Shown: piece by piece, positions 1 to 8,335 of the stretch | Numbering within the stretch: position 1 is the stretch's first letter | Layout: the number at the start of each line of letters is the position of its first letter | Assembly: GCA_023489375.1 (NCBI GenBank) | Contig: JAMDCX010000032.1 | Span: forward strand, 1 to 16,370 | Length of the DNA: 16,370 bases | Direction: 5' to 3' | Source: Planctomycetota bacterium | GTDB taxonomy: Bacteria; Planctomycetota; Phycisphaerae; WQYP01 | Translations under genes and position numbers: made by a program | The notes under the pieces: model-generated | Told to the model about the DNA's origin: nothing | Databases searched by the model: none | What the model saw: only the letters and a program-made list of their open reading frames with translations

Positions 1-416
1 GCCTGGCAACGGCTTGTTGCTGTATATCTCCATGTTCGGCATGGTCGGGTTTGTTATCCATAATTCACACCTGCCCTGTAAATTACCAGGTACTGCGCTA
101 CAACCACAGCATAACGCTTAAGGCCATAGGTCCAATATATAAACGCCGTGTTCTCTTTGAAAGTTCCCGGAATCCCGCAAAGACCGTCACCATTGTGCAA
201 ATAGTACCGATTGGGGTTGCTGTCCGTTTGGCAGCTTGGTATCACGGTGAACGTTGACGTATGTCGTTTCCAGTGGTGGATCACATAGCCACTGGCTTTG
301 CCAGTGGTGGAATCTGCGGCCATAGCCAAGTACGATTTGATCGTTTTCCACTGTGGACCGCAGTAGAGTCATACTGCGAAATCCCCACCGCATATTGATA
401 ATACTGCAACTCCTGT
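1..416. other. Gene-free stretch downstream of the efflux operon
   Basis: No convincing gene was found here. Several short open frames exist on both strands, but none has a good ribosome binding site or a recognisable family. Plus-strand frame 2 is open from the window edge to position 121 and its first ~20 codons are hydrophobic, so it could be the last part of a gene cut by the window edge; this cannot be decided from so little sequence. The stretch contains the hairpin repeat at 270-310 and a second perfect inverted repeat at 359-378 (CGCAGTA, 6-nt loop, TACTGCG). The latter lies about 40 bp past the RND stop codon but has no T-run on either side, so it is not a standard intrinsic terminator. 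Confidence 0.5.
270..310. repeat. Hairpin repeat (CCACTGGC-TTT-GCCAGTGG)
   Basis: Positions 289-307 form a perfect 8-bp stem with a 3-nt loop. The 10-mer ccagtggtgg occurs twice, at 270-279 and 301-310, flanking the first arm. The hairpin and the ATCTGCG that follows it resemble 4941-4977 in the adaptor leader, where the stem is CCACTGGC-AGA-GCCGGTGG and is also followed by ATCTGCG. Hairpins of this kind are scattered through planctomycete intergenic DNA; that last statement is from memory, not from a search. Confidence 0.6.
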
Positions 417-3400
417 TTAATGCGACGAGAATCGCGCCCAGCGGGCCGCCAGTGTGGGCAGCACAATCAGGTTCAAAAGCGTCGAGGTAAACAGCCCCCC
501 GACGATTACCTGTGCCAGTGGGCCTTCAATTTCCCGTCCCGGCGCGCCGGCGCCCAACGCCAGTGGCAGCAGCCCCAACGCCGCCACCAGAGCTGTCATC
601 AAAATCGCCGGCAACCGATCCACCGCGCCATCCATGGCGGTTTGGACATTCCAGGTTCTTCCCTCCCGGTTCACCAGATGCTGATAATGCGACATGAGCA
701 TAATGGAATTACGCAAGGTAATACCGAAAAGAGTGATAAAACCCACCAAAGCCCCCAATGATAATACCCCGCCGTTCATCCACGCCGCCAAAACACCGCC
801 CACCAGCGCCAATGGAAGATTCATCAGCAACAACAGCACATTGTTGATATTTTTGAGCACGATGAACAGCAGCAGCACAATACCCACCACCGCTATGCCG
901 GAATGCACCAGCAGATCATGCTGCGCCCTGGCCGCCGCTTCAGCGGATCCGGTGAAATTCACAAGGACCCCGGCCGGCAAATGAATTTTAGCCATAGCTT
1001 GTTGCGCCGCTTTGACATATTCGCCTGCGGTCACGCCTTTAAGATGAATGTTTATCATCTGCGCCCGCTGGCCGTTGATATGGGAAATAAGATAAAAACC
1101 GCGTCCTTCATAAACTCTCGCCACATCGGAAAGCGGAATCCAGGTACCATCAGGGGTGCGAATGGGAATTTCACGGATGCGTGCAATTCGGTGCGCAATG
1201 TGCGGTGTCATGGTAACCACCAATGGCCAGATTCGTATGCCGTGATAGATGTGCTCTATGGTGAGGCCGTGAACCAGTAAATCAATACGCGCCAGAATGT
1301 CCATGGGAGACAAACCCCATCTCTGAAGCTGTCGTCGGCGCAGGCTGATTTGTATTTCAGGAGCGTTCCAAGCCGTCTGCGGGGCCACACTGCGTGATCC
1401 CGGAACCTTTTTCAGCACGGCGGTAATCATGGCCGAAGCTTTTTCAATGTCCGCGAATTTATTACCGATAATCTGCACCGCCACCGGCGCACCGGAACCG
1501 GAAATGGTTTCGTTTATGCGCTCGGATAAAACCGAGTTGTAATAAAGCAGCACGCCCGGAAATGTCTTGATGAGTTTCGCCATGTCCGCGCGGAACTTTT
1601 TCGCCTGCGTTGGAGTTAAGGGCTTCAGGCGAACAAGATATTCACTGTATTGCGGTCCTAAAACATCGCCGGCAAGATTCGATCGACCGGAACGCTGTTC
1701 AATTTCCTGAATATAAGAAATCTTCCGCAGGCCGGCGGTAACACGATTGCCGATTGCAATTGATTGTTGCAGCGACGATCCGGCCACCAGGGCCATATGC
1801 ACCACATAGTTACGCTCGTTGAGACGCGGGAAAAATTCGGTTTTCAAAAACGGCGCCAATGCCAGCCCGGTTAGCGTTACCGCTACCACCAGCATAATTA
1901 CCGCTACGCGCCAGGTTTCCACCATGGTGAGCAATCGCCGATATCCGGCTTTGATATGACCGGTCAGCCAGGCGTCATGGCGGTTAACAGCAACCTGCGG
2001 CAGCAAGGTCATACACAACGCCGGTGTAAGGGTCAGCGCAAGAAGCAACGAGGACAATACCGCCGCGATATACGCCATACCCAGCGGTGTAAAAAATCTG
2101 CCAGCCAATCCACCTAAGCCAAAAATCGGCAGAAATACCAGAATGACCGCGAATGTGGCAAACACCACCGCGCTGCGCACTTCCAAAGAGGCGTGCAACA
2201 CCACGCCCAGCGCGTTGCGCGGCACCGCCGCCAGCGCATTAATCCGCAATCGTCGCGTGATATTTTCCACATCAATAACGGCATCATCAACCACTTCACC
2301 AATAGCCACCGCCAGGCCGCCCAGGGTCATGATGTTAATGGTCTGGCCCAGATGGATAAGAATCGTAATGGCCGCCAGCAATGACAGCGGTATGGCCAGG
2401 CAGGAAATCAGGCTGGTTCGCCAATCACCAAGAAACAGCACCAGTACCAGAATGACCAGTCCCGCACCGATCAGCAGTGAATCCATGAGATTGTGCAATG
2501 CTACGGTGATAAAATCAGCGGACTGCAATATCTTTCCATGCAGAACCACACCCTTTTGTGCCAGCACGGGTTGCAGCGATCTCAAGGCCTTGGTTACCCC
2601 GGCGCTTACCTTTAAAAGGTTTGATCCATAAGCCTGCCCGATCATCAGCAATACGCCTGGTTGGCCCATGATTGAAACCGCACCAACCTGTGGCAAATGG
2701 CTGAGCCTTATATCCGCCACATCCGCCAGCGTGATTACATGACTGCCGTGTTTGGCTACTGTTGTTTCGCCAAGCTGCTGCAGCGATTGAATTTGTCCAT
2801 GCACGCGCAACGTCATGGTCTGATTTGGTGTGGTGACGAATCCTGCGCCCTCCAGGCCTGTGGCGCTGCGTGCCGCCGCAAGGACCTGCCGCACGGTCAA
2901 ACCATATTGAATCAGGCGGACGGGGATTAATTCAATACGGTAATCCTTTTGCAGGCCCCCATAAATGGCCACCTCGGATACACCATGTACCGCCAGCAGC
3001 CGCGGCTGCATGATCCAATCGGCTACGGTTCGCAATTGGCGGATGTCATTGGTTTTGCTGGTAATTCCCACCACGGTCACCCAACGAATGGAACTGTTTA
3101 TCGGCATGAGTACCGGTGTATGAACGTCGGGCGGCAAAGTGCCGGAAACCTGCGCCAGGCGCTGGGAAACCGCTTGTTGATCGCGATAGATATTCGTAGC
3201 GCTGGGAAACAGCACTTTTATCACCGATATTCCCTGCAGGGAGTGCGAATAAGTTGTCCGGGCGCCGACTCCACCGGCCAGTGCCTGCTCAATGGGCGTA
3301 GTAACAAGTTTTTCCACCTGCCGGGGGCTGAAGCCCGGTGCTAAGGTCTTGATTGTCAATTGCGGCGGAACGAAATTGGGATACACATCGTACCGGGCAT

Positions 3401-3497
3401 GGGTGATGGAATAAGTTCCATAGCCCAGAAGAATAAAGGCCAAAGCGATGATAATACCGCGAAAATGCAGGGAAAAGTTTACAATCCGTTTAAGCAT
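417..3497 (-). CDS. Heavy-metal-efflux-type RND transporter permease (CusA/CzcA family)
   Basis: This is the inner-membrane, proton-driven pump of a tripartite efflux complex. The 1026-residue length is typical of the family. Two homologous halves are visible: an N-terminal membrane segment (about 13-30), a large periplasmic loop, a membrane bundle at about 335-480, then a repeat of this plan with a second bundle at about 860-1015. The family-defining TM4 motif reads GEVVDDAVIDVEN at about 400-412, carrying the acidic residues expected for proton relay. The N-terminal DVYPNFVPPQLTI and the TPIEQAL segment also match HME-RND proteins. It is the last gene of the operon, 31 bp after the adaptor stop, and the adaptor and TolC-like genes supply the other two parts of the complex. 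The substrate cannot be read from the sequence: metal export fits the subfamily, but related permeases export organic compounds. No frameshift or truncation was seen. Confidence 0.93.
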   Translation of the reverse strand: MLKRIVNFSLHFRGIIIALAFILLGYGTYSITHARYDVYPNFVPPQLTIKTLAPGFSPRQVEKLVTTPIEQALAGGVGARTTYSHSLQGISVIKVLFPSATNIYRDQQAVSQRLAQVSGTLPPDVHTPVLMPINSSIRWVTVVGITSKTNDIRQLRTVADWIMQPRLLAVHGVSEVAIYGGLQKDYRIELIPVRLIQYGLTVRQVLAAARSATGLEGAGFVTTPNQTMTLRVHGQIQSLQQLGETTVAKHGSHVITLADVADIRLSHLPQVGAVSIMGQPGVLLMIGQAYGSNLLKVSAGVTKALRSLQPVLAQKGVVLHGKILQSADFITVALHNLMDSLLIGAGLVILVLVLFLGDWRTSLISCLAIPLSLLAAITILIHLGQTINIMTLGGLAVAIGEVVDDAVIDVENITRRLRINALAAVPRNALGVVLHASLEVRSAVVFATFAVILVFLPIFGLGGLAGRFFTPLGMAYIAAVLSSLLLALTLTPALCMTLLPQVAVNRHDAWLTGHIKAGYRRLLTMVETWRVAVIMLVVAVTLTGLALAPFLKTEFFPRLNERNYVVHMALVAGSSLQQSIAIGNRVTAGLRKISYIQEIEQRSGRSNLAGDVLGPQYSEYLVRLKPLTPTQAKKFRADMAKLIKTFPGVLLYYNSVLSERINETISGSGAPVAVQIIGNKFADIEKASAMITAVLKKVPGSRSVAPQTAWNAPEIQISLRRRQLQRWGLSPMDILARIDLLVHGLTIEHIYHGIRIWPLVVTMTPHIAHRIARIREIPIRTPDGTWIPLSDVARVYEGRGFYLISHINGQRAQMINIHLKGVTAGEYVKAAQQAMAKIHLPAGVLVNFTGSAEAAARAQHDLLVHSGIAVVGIVLLLFIVLKNINNVLLLLMNLPLALVGGVLAAWMNGGVLSLGALVGFITLFGITLRNSIMLMSHYQHLVNREGRTWNVQTAMDGAVDRLPAILMTALVAALGLLPLALGAGAPGREIEGPLAQVIVGGLFTSTLLNLIVLPTLAARWARFSSH

Positions 3498-3528
3498 CTG
3501 AAATCCGTCAATGAATTCATTCTGATAA

Positions 3529-5193
3529 TCAACCTGATTTTTTTATCGTTGAACTTAGTTTGATGGTCAGGAGGAGTTGTGCTCCCTTGATTACAATATC
3601 CCGCGCGGGCAGGAAGCCAGTTTTTTCCGCGTACCCTTCCGGTACAGTCTCCGGATTAATCAATTCATGCATCGCAAATAGGCCGCCGCTGCGCGCGGTA
3701 TAAATCCAGCGTTCTCCCCGCCACCAGATCACTGCCGTGCGCGGTATGATAGTCATGGCCACAGCTTTAGCTGCTTTTGGCATCAGCGCGGTAATCGCCA
3801 TGCCGGGCCGCAAATCGCCGGGATTATTGATAAGATACAACACGGATAGTCCACGGGTTTGTCTATCCGCTCTCGGTGCCAGGGTCAGCGGTATGGCCCG
3901 TATCCAGTGCTTGTGTCCCAGCGCCCGCACACGAATCTCCGTCCCCATGGCAACCTTTCCGGAATCGGATGCGGGCAACGCCACCGCTGCTACCAGCGTG
4001 TGAAAATTCTCAATTTTCAGCAATGGTTGATCCGCGGCCACCGCTTCGCCGGGATGGGCCAATACTTGTGTGATCATTCCATTTTGAAAAATTGGAAGGG
4101 GAAGAAATCCACCGGTTTTGGTTTTCAGCTGATGCGCTATAGCGAAGATGCTTTGCTCGTCCGCTCGCACCCGTGCCTGCGCATCGGCAAGGGCACTCTG
4201 CGCCGCCTGTACCTGTTGCAATGATACCGCTTTGTTCTGGGCGTACAGCGATTTTTCCCGGACATACATGGCGGTGGAAGTTGCTTGCGCCACACGCGCC
4301 GCCGCCAGATCGGCCTTCACTTTGGTCAGTTCCAGCGCCAGTGTGATCTCCAATGTAGTGGAGACCGCTGGTTTGATACCCGCGAAACTGCTGCCCCGAA
4401 TCACCGCAGCGCCAATTTGCGGCCATTGTTTTCCCGGCATGTTCAAAACCACACCCGCTAAAGGTGAGGAAAGCATCCATACGTGATCCGGATTGGTCTT
4501 TAGTTCGCCATAAAGTGTCAGTAAAGGTCTAATGGCCATGGTCTTCAGCCGCACTGTTTTAATATTCAGCGATTTTTCCTGCGCTGTGGTCAGATGGATG
4601 GCCGTGGAAGTGGATGGTGCCGCGAAGGCAATGGTGGCCGACGCGGACAAAGTCATTATTACAACGCCAGGCAGGATGGACGCGGAGAGTTTTCCAGACG
4701 GCACGGACCGGCGGCGGCAAGCGTGTAGTGCGGCGTTGTGACCACATTGGTTAGGGTGCGGCCAGAAATTATGGCCTTCTAATCGAGACCCGTATCTTGA
4801 ACATCCACGGGCGATGCTGTACCAACGGTTCCCTGGATGGCAACGGCGGGCGAGACGCCCGCGGTCCCAGGATACTTCTCTAATATGTAATCTGGTGGCG
4901 GTTGTGAGGCTTTTGCTAAAAAATATGGCCGCACTACATTGGTTATGCCACCACTGGCAGAGCCGGTGGCTATCTGCGAAAGGCCGCCACAGTGTGCGAC
5001 TCGGCAGGGGGCGTGGTCCATTTTTCCGACCAATGCGTAATAATCTTGTCATATCACCACCAGCTGCAATGGTAAGGGTATTGGCATTCGGACCTCTATT
5101 TTGCAATCCACGACAGCTTTTCGCATTAAAGGCCCGCGGCCGCAAGTTTAACATCCACGCCATAACGCCGACTATGTTTTGGGCTGATTTCAT
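3529..5193 (-). CDS. Efflux RND periplasmic adaptor subunit with repeat-derived N-terminal extension
   Basis: This membrane-fusion (HlyD/CusB-like) protein should link the RND pump to the TolC-like channel. The recognisable adaptor runs from about residue 195 to 554: a barrel/lipoyl half (SSPLAGVVLNMPGKQWPQIG), an alpha-helical hairpin at about 283-355 rich in Ala, Gln and Lys, the second lipoyl half (NGMITQVLAHPGEAVAADQP), then beta-barrel and membrane-proximal domains. A signal-peptide-like stretch (basic RRR, hydrophobic LPGVVIMTLSASATIAFA, then APS) lies at about 160-192, not at the N-terminus. The first ~160 codons are low-complexity, Arg/Cys/Trp-rich and overlap a dispersed repeat. The 5193 start was chosen because it overlaps the upstream stop (ATGA) and has AAGGAG at 7-nt spacing. 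Alternatives are GTG at 4704 (391 aa) or ATG at 4656, neither with a clear ribosome site. The C-terminal part is certain; the translated N-terminus is not. Confidence 0.85.
   Translation of the reverse strand: MKSAQNIVGVMAWMLNLRPRAFNAKSCRGLQNRGPNANTLTIAAGGDMTRLLRIGRKNGPRPLPSRTLWRPFADSHRLCQWWHNQCSAAIFFSKSLTTATRLHIREVSWDRGRLARRCHPGNRWYSIARGCSRYGSRLEGHNFWPHPNQCGHNAALHACRRRSVPSGKLSASILPGVVIMTLSASATIAFAAPSTSTAIHLTTAQEKSLNIKTVRLKTMAIRPLLTLYGELKTNPDHVWMLSSPLAGVVLNMPGKQWPQIGAAVIRGSSFAGIKPAVSTTLEITLALELTKVKADLAAARVAQATSTAMYVREKSLYAQNKAVSLQQVQAAQSALADAQARVRADEQSIFAIAHQLKTKTGGFLPLPIFQNGMITQVLAHPGEAVAADQPLLKIENFHTLVAAVALPASDSGKVAMGTEIRVRALGHKHWIRAIPLTLAPRADRQTRGLSVLYLINNPGDLRPGMAITALMPKAAKAVAMTIIPRTAVIWWRGERWIYTARSGGLFAMHELINPETVPEGYAEKTGFLPARDIVIKGAQLLLTIKLSSTIKKSG
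4813..4932. repeat. Dispersed repeat, copy A, with GCGGGCG-AGA-CGCCCGC hairpin
   Basis: This segment aligns end to end with 13510-13630. Shared blocks include gatRctgt, caacgg, ggcgaga-gcccgcg, ccaggata, ggtggcgg, gctttt and a final tagccgc/tggccgc. I estimate about 70% identity by eye. Positions 4846-4862 form a perfect 7-bp stem with an AGA loop. Read on the minus strand, copies A and B give related peptides (LAKASQPPPDYI and LLKAPPPPPVGI), which confirms homology. Copy A lies inside the adaptor open reading frame. The hairpin at 4951-4969 immediately follows. Confidence 0.7.
4941..4977. repeat. Hairpin repeat, second copy
   Basis: CCACTGGC (4951-4958), loop AGA, GCCGGTGG (4962-4969) pairs over 8 bp with one G-T wobble. 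It is followed by ctATCTGCG, as at 270-318 where ATCTGCG follows the same kind of hairpin. It adjoins dispersed repeat copy A, so the two hairpins may belong to one composite element spanning roughly 4810-5150. Confidence 0.55.
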
Positions 5194-6617
5194 GGTGTTT
5201 CTCCTTTTGGCGCTGCTGGTGTATTTCCCAACGGTTTTTCCAGAACATCTTCCAGGTTGCCCAACGCCCGAACCGCGGAAAACCGGGATTGCAGCGCCGC
5301 CTGCGCAAAAGTGTTGAGCGTCAACTGTGCCTCGGCCAACGCCAGGCGGCTTTGCGCCCCGGCCTTAAAAGCGCGGCGCGTCGCCCGCAACTGCAGGCGA
5401 GCTTGATGTGCAATGGCGGATGCCGTTCGCCACTGTCGCACTGCAGATCGGTATTGCGATAAAGCCTCGCGAATCCGCGCGATAACCATGGTTTGTTTTC
5501 GCTCTAATTCGGCGGCGATCACACGACGTTGCGCATTGGCGGCGGCGATGGCTCCCTGATTCTGATTAAATATCGGCAGGGCCATCGTGAAACCCAACGT
5601 AAATTTATTGGCGCCCTGATCGAACCTATATCCCGGTCCAAGTTGAATATTCGGATATTGCCGGGCAATCTGTAATTGTAACTCTGCCTCCGCCGCCTGG
5701 TACTGTGCCAGCAACGATTGTATATCCATCCGATTCAGCAAGGCCGCCCGGCGCAACCGCTTCATATCCAATATTCGCACCGATGGCACTTTCATAAGGC
5801 GTCCATAAGATAATCGTATTCCCGCCAAGGCGCGCACCGGCAAAGCTATTACGCTAGCCAATTGAATTCGTCGTTGCCGGACCAACCCGTGGGCCGCCAC
5901 CAGCGCCAAAACTGCCTGATGCGCCTGAATTTCCGCCGCGGTATAAACGGGCCGGGAAATAGCGCCGGCTTGAAAACGCGATCGGATCAGACTCTGAATC
6001 AGGGCGGTCGTAGCGGCATTTTGCCGCAACAGCCGAACCCGCTTTTGTGCCAACACATAATTAATCAGTGACTCCCGTACGCCTTGTCGTACATTCCAGG
6101 CGATTTGCCCCAGATTAAACCGCCCCGCCTGCGTCAGGGCCGCGGCCCGCATCATCCGGTCTTCCCGTCGCCCGGCGGTTTCAATGGGAATATTAAAATT
6201 AAACCCCAGTATCCACGGGTTTATGCCGGGGCCGGCTTTAGCCGCATAGTTTGGTGATAACGCCACCGTCGGATTGGGCGATTCGGAGGCGGTAATCATA
6301 TTGGCGATATCCACCCCAAGTTGCGCCAGTTGCACGCGCAAAGCCGGGCTGTAATACCAGGCAGCCGCCACCAGGGTGCTTAAATTTTGTACTTGCGGAA
6401 AACCCGGCTGGACTTTCAGCGGCTGCTGCGTGATGAATTTCTTCAGGCCGCGGGCCGTCAAGGATCGGCCTTGGAATTTTGCCTGGAAAGCCGCTGGTGT
6501 CAGAGGTTTGGCATGATAAGTCGCACAGCCTGCCATCAGCAGCAGAAATACGCCCGCCATCGGCAATGGCATATTATTTCTGAAACCGGCTGAAACGATT
6601 CGCCTTATCATCATCAT
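5190..6617 (-). CDS. TolC-family outer-membrane efflux factor, probable lipoprotein
   Basis: This is the outer-membrane channel of the tripartite efflux complex, forming a trimeric beta-barrel with a periplasmic helical tunnel. The 475-residue length suits the family. Residues about 16-31 form a short basic and hydrophobic signal (PLPMAGVFLLLMAGC) ending in a near-lipobox M-A-G-C at Cys31, as in NodT/CusC-type factors, so acylation is likely. The duplicated outer-membrane efflux domain is seen as long Ala/Gln/Arg-rich helical stretches at about 90-260 and 300-460, with the typical barrel strands NPTVALSPNY and YPNIQLGPGYRFDQGANKFTLGFTM (split here by family repeat). It is the first gene of the operon. 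The ATG at 6617 lies at or next to the predicted transcription start, so the message may be leaderless or a later ATG (6572) may be used. Confidence 0.9.
   Translation of the reverse strand: MMMIRRIVSAGFRNNMPLPMAGVFLLLMAGCATYHAKPLTPAAFQAKFQGRSLTARGLKKFITQQPLKVQPGFPQVQNLSTLVAAAWYYSPALRVQLAQLGVDIANMITASESPNPTVALSPNYAAKAGPGINPWILGFNFNIPIETAGRREDRMMRAAALTQAGRFNLGQIAWNVRQGVRESLINYVLAQKRVRLLRQNAATTALIQSLIRSRFQAGAISRPVYTAAEIQAHQAVLALVAAHGLVRQRRIQLASVIALPVRALAGIRLSYGRLMKVPSVRILDMKRLRRAALLNRMDIQSLLAQYQAAEAELQLQIARQYPNIQLGPGYRFDQGANKFTLGFTMALPIFNQNQGAIAAANAQRRVIAAELERKQTMVIARIREALSQYRSAVRQWRTASAIAHQARLQLRATRRAFKAGAQSRLALAEAQLTLNTFAQAALQSRFSAVRALGNLEDVLEKPLGNTPAAPKGETP
5201..5206 (-). promoter_or_regulatory. 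Strong Shine-Dalgarno for the adaptor gene
   Basis: On the minus strand AAAAGGAG precedes the ATG at 5193 with a 7-nt spacer (AAACACC). It sits inside the last codons of the TolC-like gene, whose TGA overlaps the ATG as ATGA, a standard arrangement for translational coupling. It is the main reason to place the adaptor start at 5193 although the N-terminal residues do not look like a signal peptide. Confidence 0.75.
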
Positions 6618-6633
6618 TGACGTATACCGTCAA
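6617..6633. promoter_or_regulatory. Palindromic operator candidate over the -10 box
   Basis: TTGACG-TATAC-CGTCAA has perfect 6-bp arms around a 5-bp centre. It covers the -10 box and reaches the start codon of the TolC-like gene. Its position is what is expected of a repressor or a MerR-type site, but no regulator gene is in the window, so the binding protein is unknown. It could also be read as a short RNA stem, but only if transcription starts further upstream than predicted. Confidence 0.45.
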
Positions 6634-6649
6634 TGTTCGTACATGTCAA
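6621..6649 (-). promoter_or_regulatory. Sigma-70-like promoter of the efflux operon
   Basis: On the minus strand TTGACA (6649-6644) is followed after exactly 17 bp by TATACG (6626-6621). The -35 box is a perfect consensus and the -10 box is close. The predicted start point, about 7 bp past the -10 box, falls at 6615-6612, on the ATG triplets that begin the TolC-like frame (6617, 6614, 6611). No other good promoter was seen for the three minus-strand genes. Confidence 0.65.
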
Positions 6650-6941
6650 TCCCGAAGTTTATGCACTGGGTGCAGCCATATATTTTTGGTATAGCCCCGC
6701 CGACAGAACGTTTTTCGCCCGGAAGAACAGGCGGTAGCGGTGGTTTGACAATATCGCTGGAAAGTGGCTTGGAAGCATTCGATGAGTTCTTGGAAAACCG
6801 GGCCACTTGGGCCAGCAGATCGGCCACTTGTTTGGAAAGCTCTGCAACCTGTTGTTGTAAGGCCACGATGGTGGCATCACGCTGGGCCAGTTGTTCGTTA
6901 CGCTCCGCCAATTGACGTTTTAATTCGGCGATCTTATCCCG
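6630..6941 (-). pseudogene. Truncated IS66-family transposase (TnpC) N-terminus
   Basis: The frame reads a heptad-like coiled coil (KIAELKRQLAERNEQLAQRD and onward) then FSKNSSNASKPLSSDIVKPP and GEKRSVGG. This matches the N-terminus of IS66 TnpC proteins, where NSSNSSKPPSSD precedes KRxxGGQPGH. Homology stops at GG (about 6696), exactly where QPGH should follow, and the last ~21 codons are unrelated. The zinc finger, DDE catalytic domain, TnpA/TnpB partners and terminal repeats are absent. Upstream the frame is closed by a TAA at 6944-6942, and no proper start or ribosome site was seen. It is a dead fragment whose 3' edge lies about 50 bp upstream of the efflux-operon promoter. Confidence 0.75.
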
Positions 6942-7168
6942 TTAGGTTGCTTAGTACGTGCATCCATCCATGTCACTTCGGCCAATCTGTTAATCCAATT
7001 CATTATTGGTAAGATCATAAGGAATGCTGCAATTCTATTTTGGCATATTTCATGTTAATTGATTTGCATTTCTTCTGGTGAGTGGTTACCTTTACATGAA
7101 TACGGATGGTGCTGCGTATTAATGGTCGAAAGGCCGTGAACGGTTACTACTGTTTTATGGAGTTTGGC

Positions 7169-8335
7169 GTGAAAATATTTCAAAATCTTACATCGGCATC
7201 ATGGTGTTCGCGGTCTTTGTTGTGGCATTGTTCAACCTTTATGATCTTATCTATAATCGCTGGAGTCGTTCTTGCAGGGTCACCAACCAGTGGGCAAACT
7301 CATGCCGGCGCAATCGGTCCAGGCGGGGCTCTAAGCACTTTGCCGCTGGAGCGTACCGGCACCGCCAGGCATGCCGGTAGTTGGGACCGCTCAGGCCGCA
7401 ATAGAGATTGTCGCAGCATCAAACCCGGCGGGACTCTGGTGCTGCTGAACTACCATGGGAGCGGAATCATCCGGCACTTCTGGTGTACGTTTCCCGGCAG
7501 TACCACGGTGCGGTGCCAGTTAATTCTGCGCATGTATTGGGACGGAGAAAAACATCCCAGTGTGCGTGTTCCTCTGGGAGCTTTTTTCGCTGTGGGCTTC
7601 GGGCAGCAGGTGAATTATCAATCCGCACCTATGGAGGAAACCAGTGGTGGTTATAACTGCTGGTGGCCCATGCCGTTTCATAAAGCCGCGTACTGGACGA
7701 TCACCAATGAAAGTCATAAAACGGTTGCCGGCTTTTACTGGAATATCGGTTTTGACACCTACCGCCACCTTAGCGAAAAAATGCTGGAATTTCATGCTCT
7801 GTGGCGTAACGAAAATCCAGTGCCGACCGGCCAAAACTATGTCATCCTCAATACCACCGGTCGGGGGCAATATGTCGGCACCGCTTTGTTTATGCACATC
7901 CTGCAGAAGCAATCCAATACGTTTGAGTTTCTGGAGGGTAATGCCATGGTCTACATTGACGATCATCCCGGAAAACACAATTATTATCAGGGGATCGGTC
8001 CACCACGACCGGGACAAACCATGCCGGCCATTGAAGGCACCGGAACCGAGGACTACTTCTGCAGCGGGTGGTACTTTGACCGTGGTACGTACGGGGCACC
8101 GTATCATGGCTGCCTTATCAAACAACCGGGATATATCAGCGCCTATCGATGGTATATTGCGGATCCCATTCCTTTCAAAAAGTCGATCCGTTTTACCATT
8201 CAGGTCGGACCGTGGGACAATGTAAAAGCGGATTATGCCTCGGTGGCTTACTGGTATCAGACCCAGCCACATCCGATTTATCCTGAACTTCCATCGGCTG
8301 CCGCGCTTCTCCCGCCACCGGGCCGATTCAGGTAA
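7169..8335 (+). CDS. Exported DUF2961 (GH172-like) protein
   Basis: The DUF2961 family includes the founding members of glycoside hydrolase family GH172 (alpha-fructofuranosidase and alpha-arabinofuranosidase activities), so a carbohydrate-active role is likely; the substrate is unknown. Typical family segments are HGSGIIRHFWCTFP, LRMYWDGEKHPSVRVPLGAFF, NCWWPMPFHKAAYWTITNES and EGTGTEDYFCSGW, the last carrying acidic residues of the kind used for catalysis in the family. The frame ends with AYWYQTQPHPIYPELP, a usual family ending, so the core is complete. GTG 7169 was chosen because GGAG lies 6 nt upstream and the product (388 aa) then begins with a good Sec signal (hydrophobic MILSIIAGVVLAG, cleavage near THA). 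The frame is open back to ATG 7106. The 6942-7168 spacer shows no other gene. It stands alone, with no sugar transporter beside it. Confidence 0.85.
   Translation: MKIFQNLTSASWCSRSLLWHCSTFMILSIIAGVVLAGSPTSGQTHAGAIGPGGALSTLPLERTGTARHAGSWDRSGRNRDCRSIKPGGTLVLLNYHGSGIIRHFWCTFPGSTTVRCQLILRMYWDGEKHPSVRVPLGAFFAVGFGQQVNYQSAPMEETSGGYNCWWPMPFHKAAYWTITNESHKTVAGFYWNIGFDTYRHLSEKMLEFHALWRNENPVPTGQNYVILNTTGRGQYVGTALFMHILQKQSNTFEFLEGNAMVYIDDHPGKHNYYQGIGPPRPGQTMPAIEGTGTEDYFCSGWYFDRGTYGAPYHGCLIKQPGYISAYRWYIADPIPFKKSIRFTIQVGPWDNVKADYASVAYWYQTQPHPIYPELPSAAALLPPPGRFR

Noticed and set aside
54..329. Minus-strand 91-codon frame containing TTGKASG
   Set aside because: The N-terminal part is translation of the CCACTGGC hairpin repeat, there is no ribosome site, and the rest matches no family I recognise.
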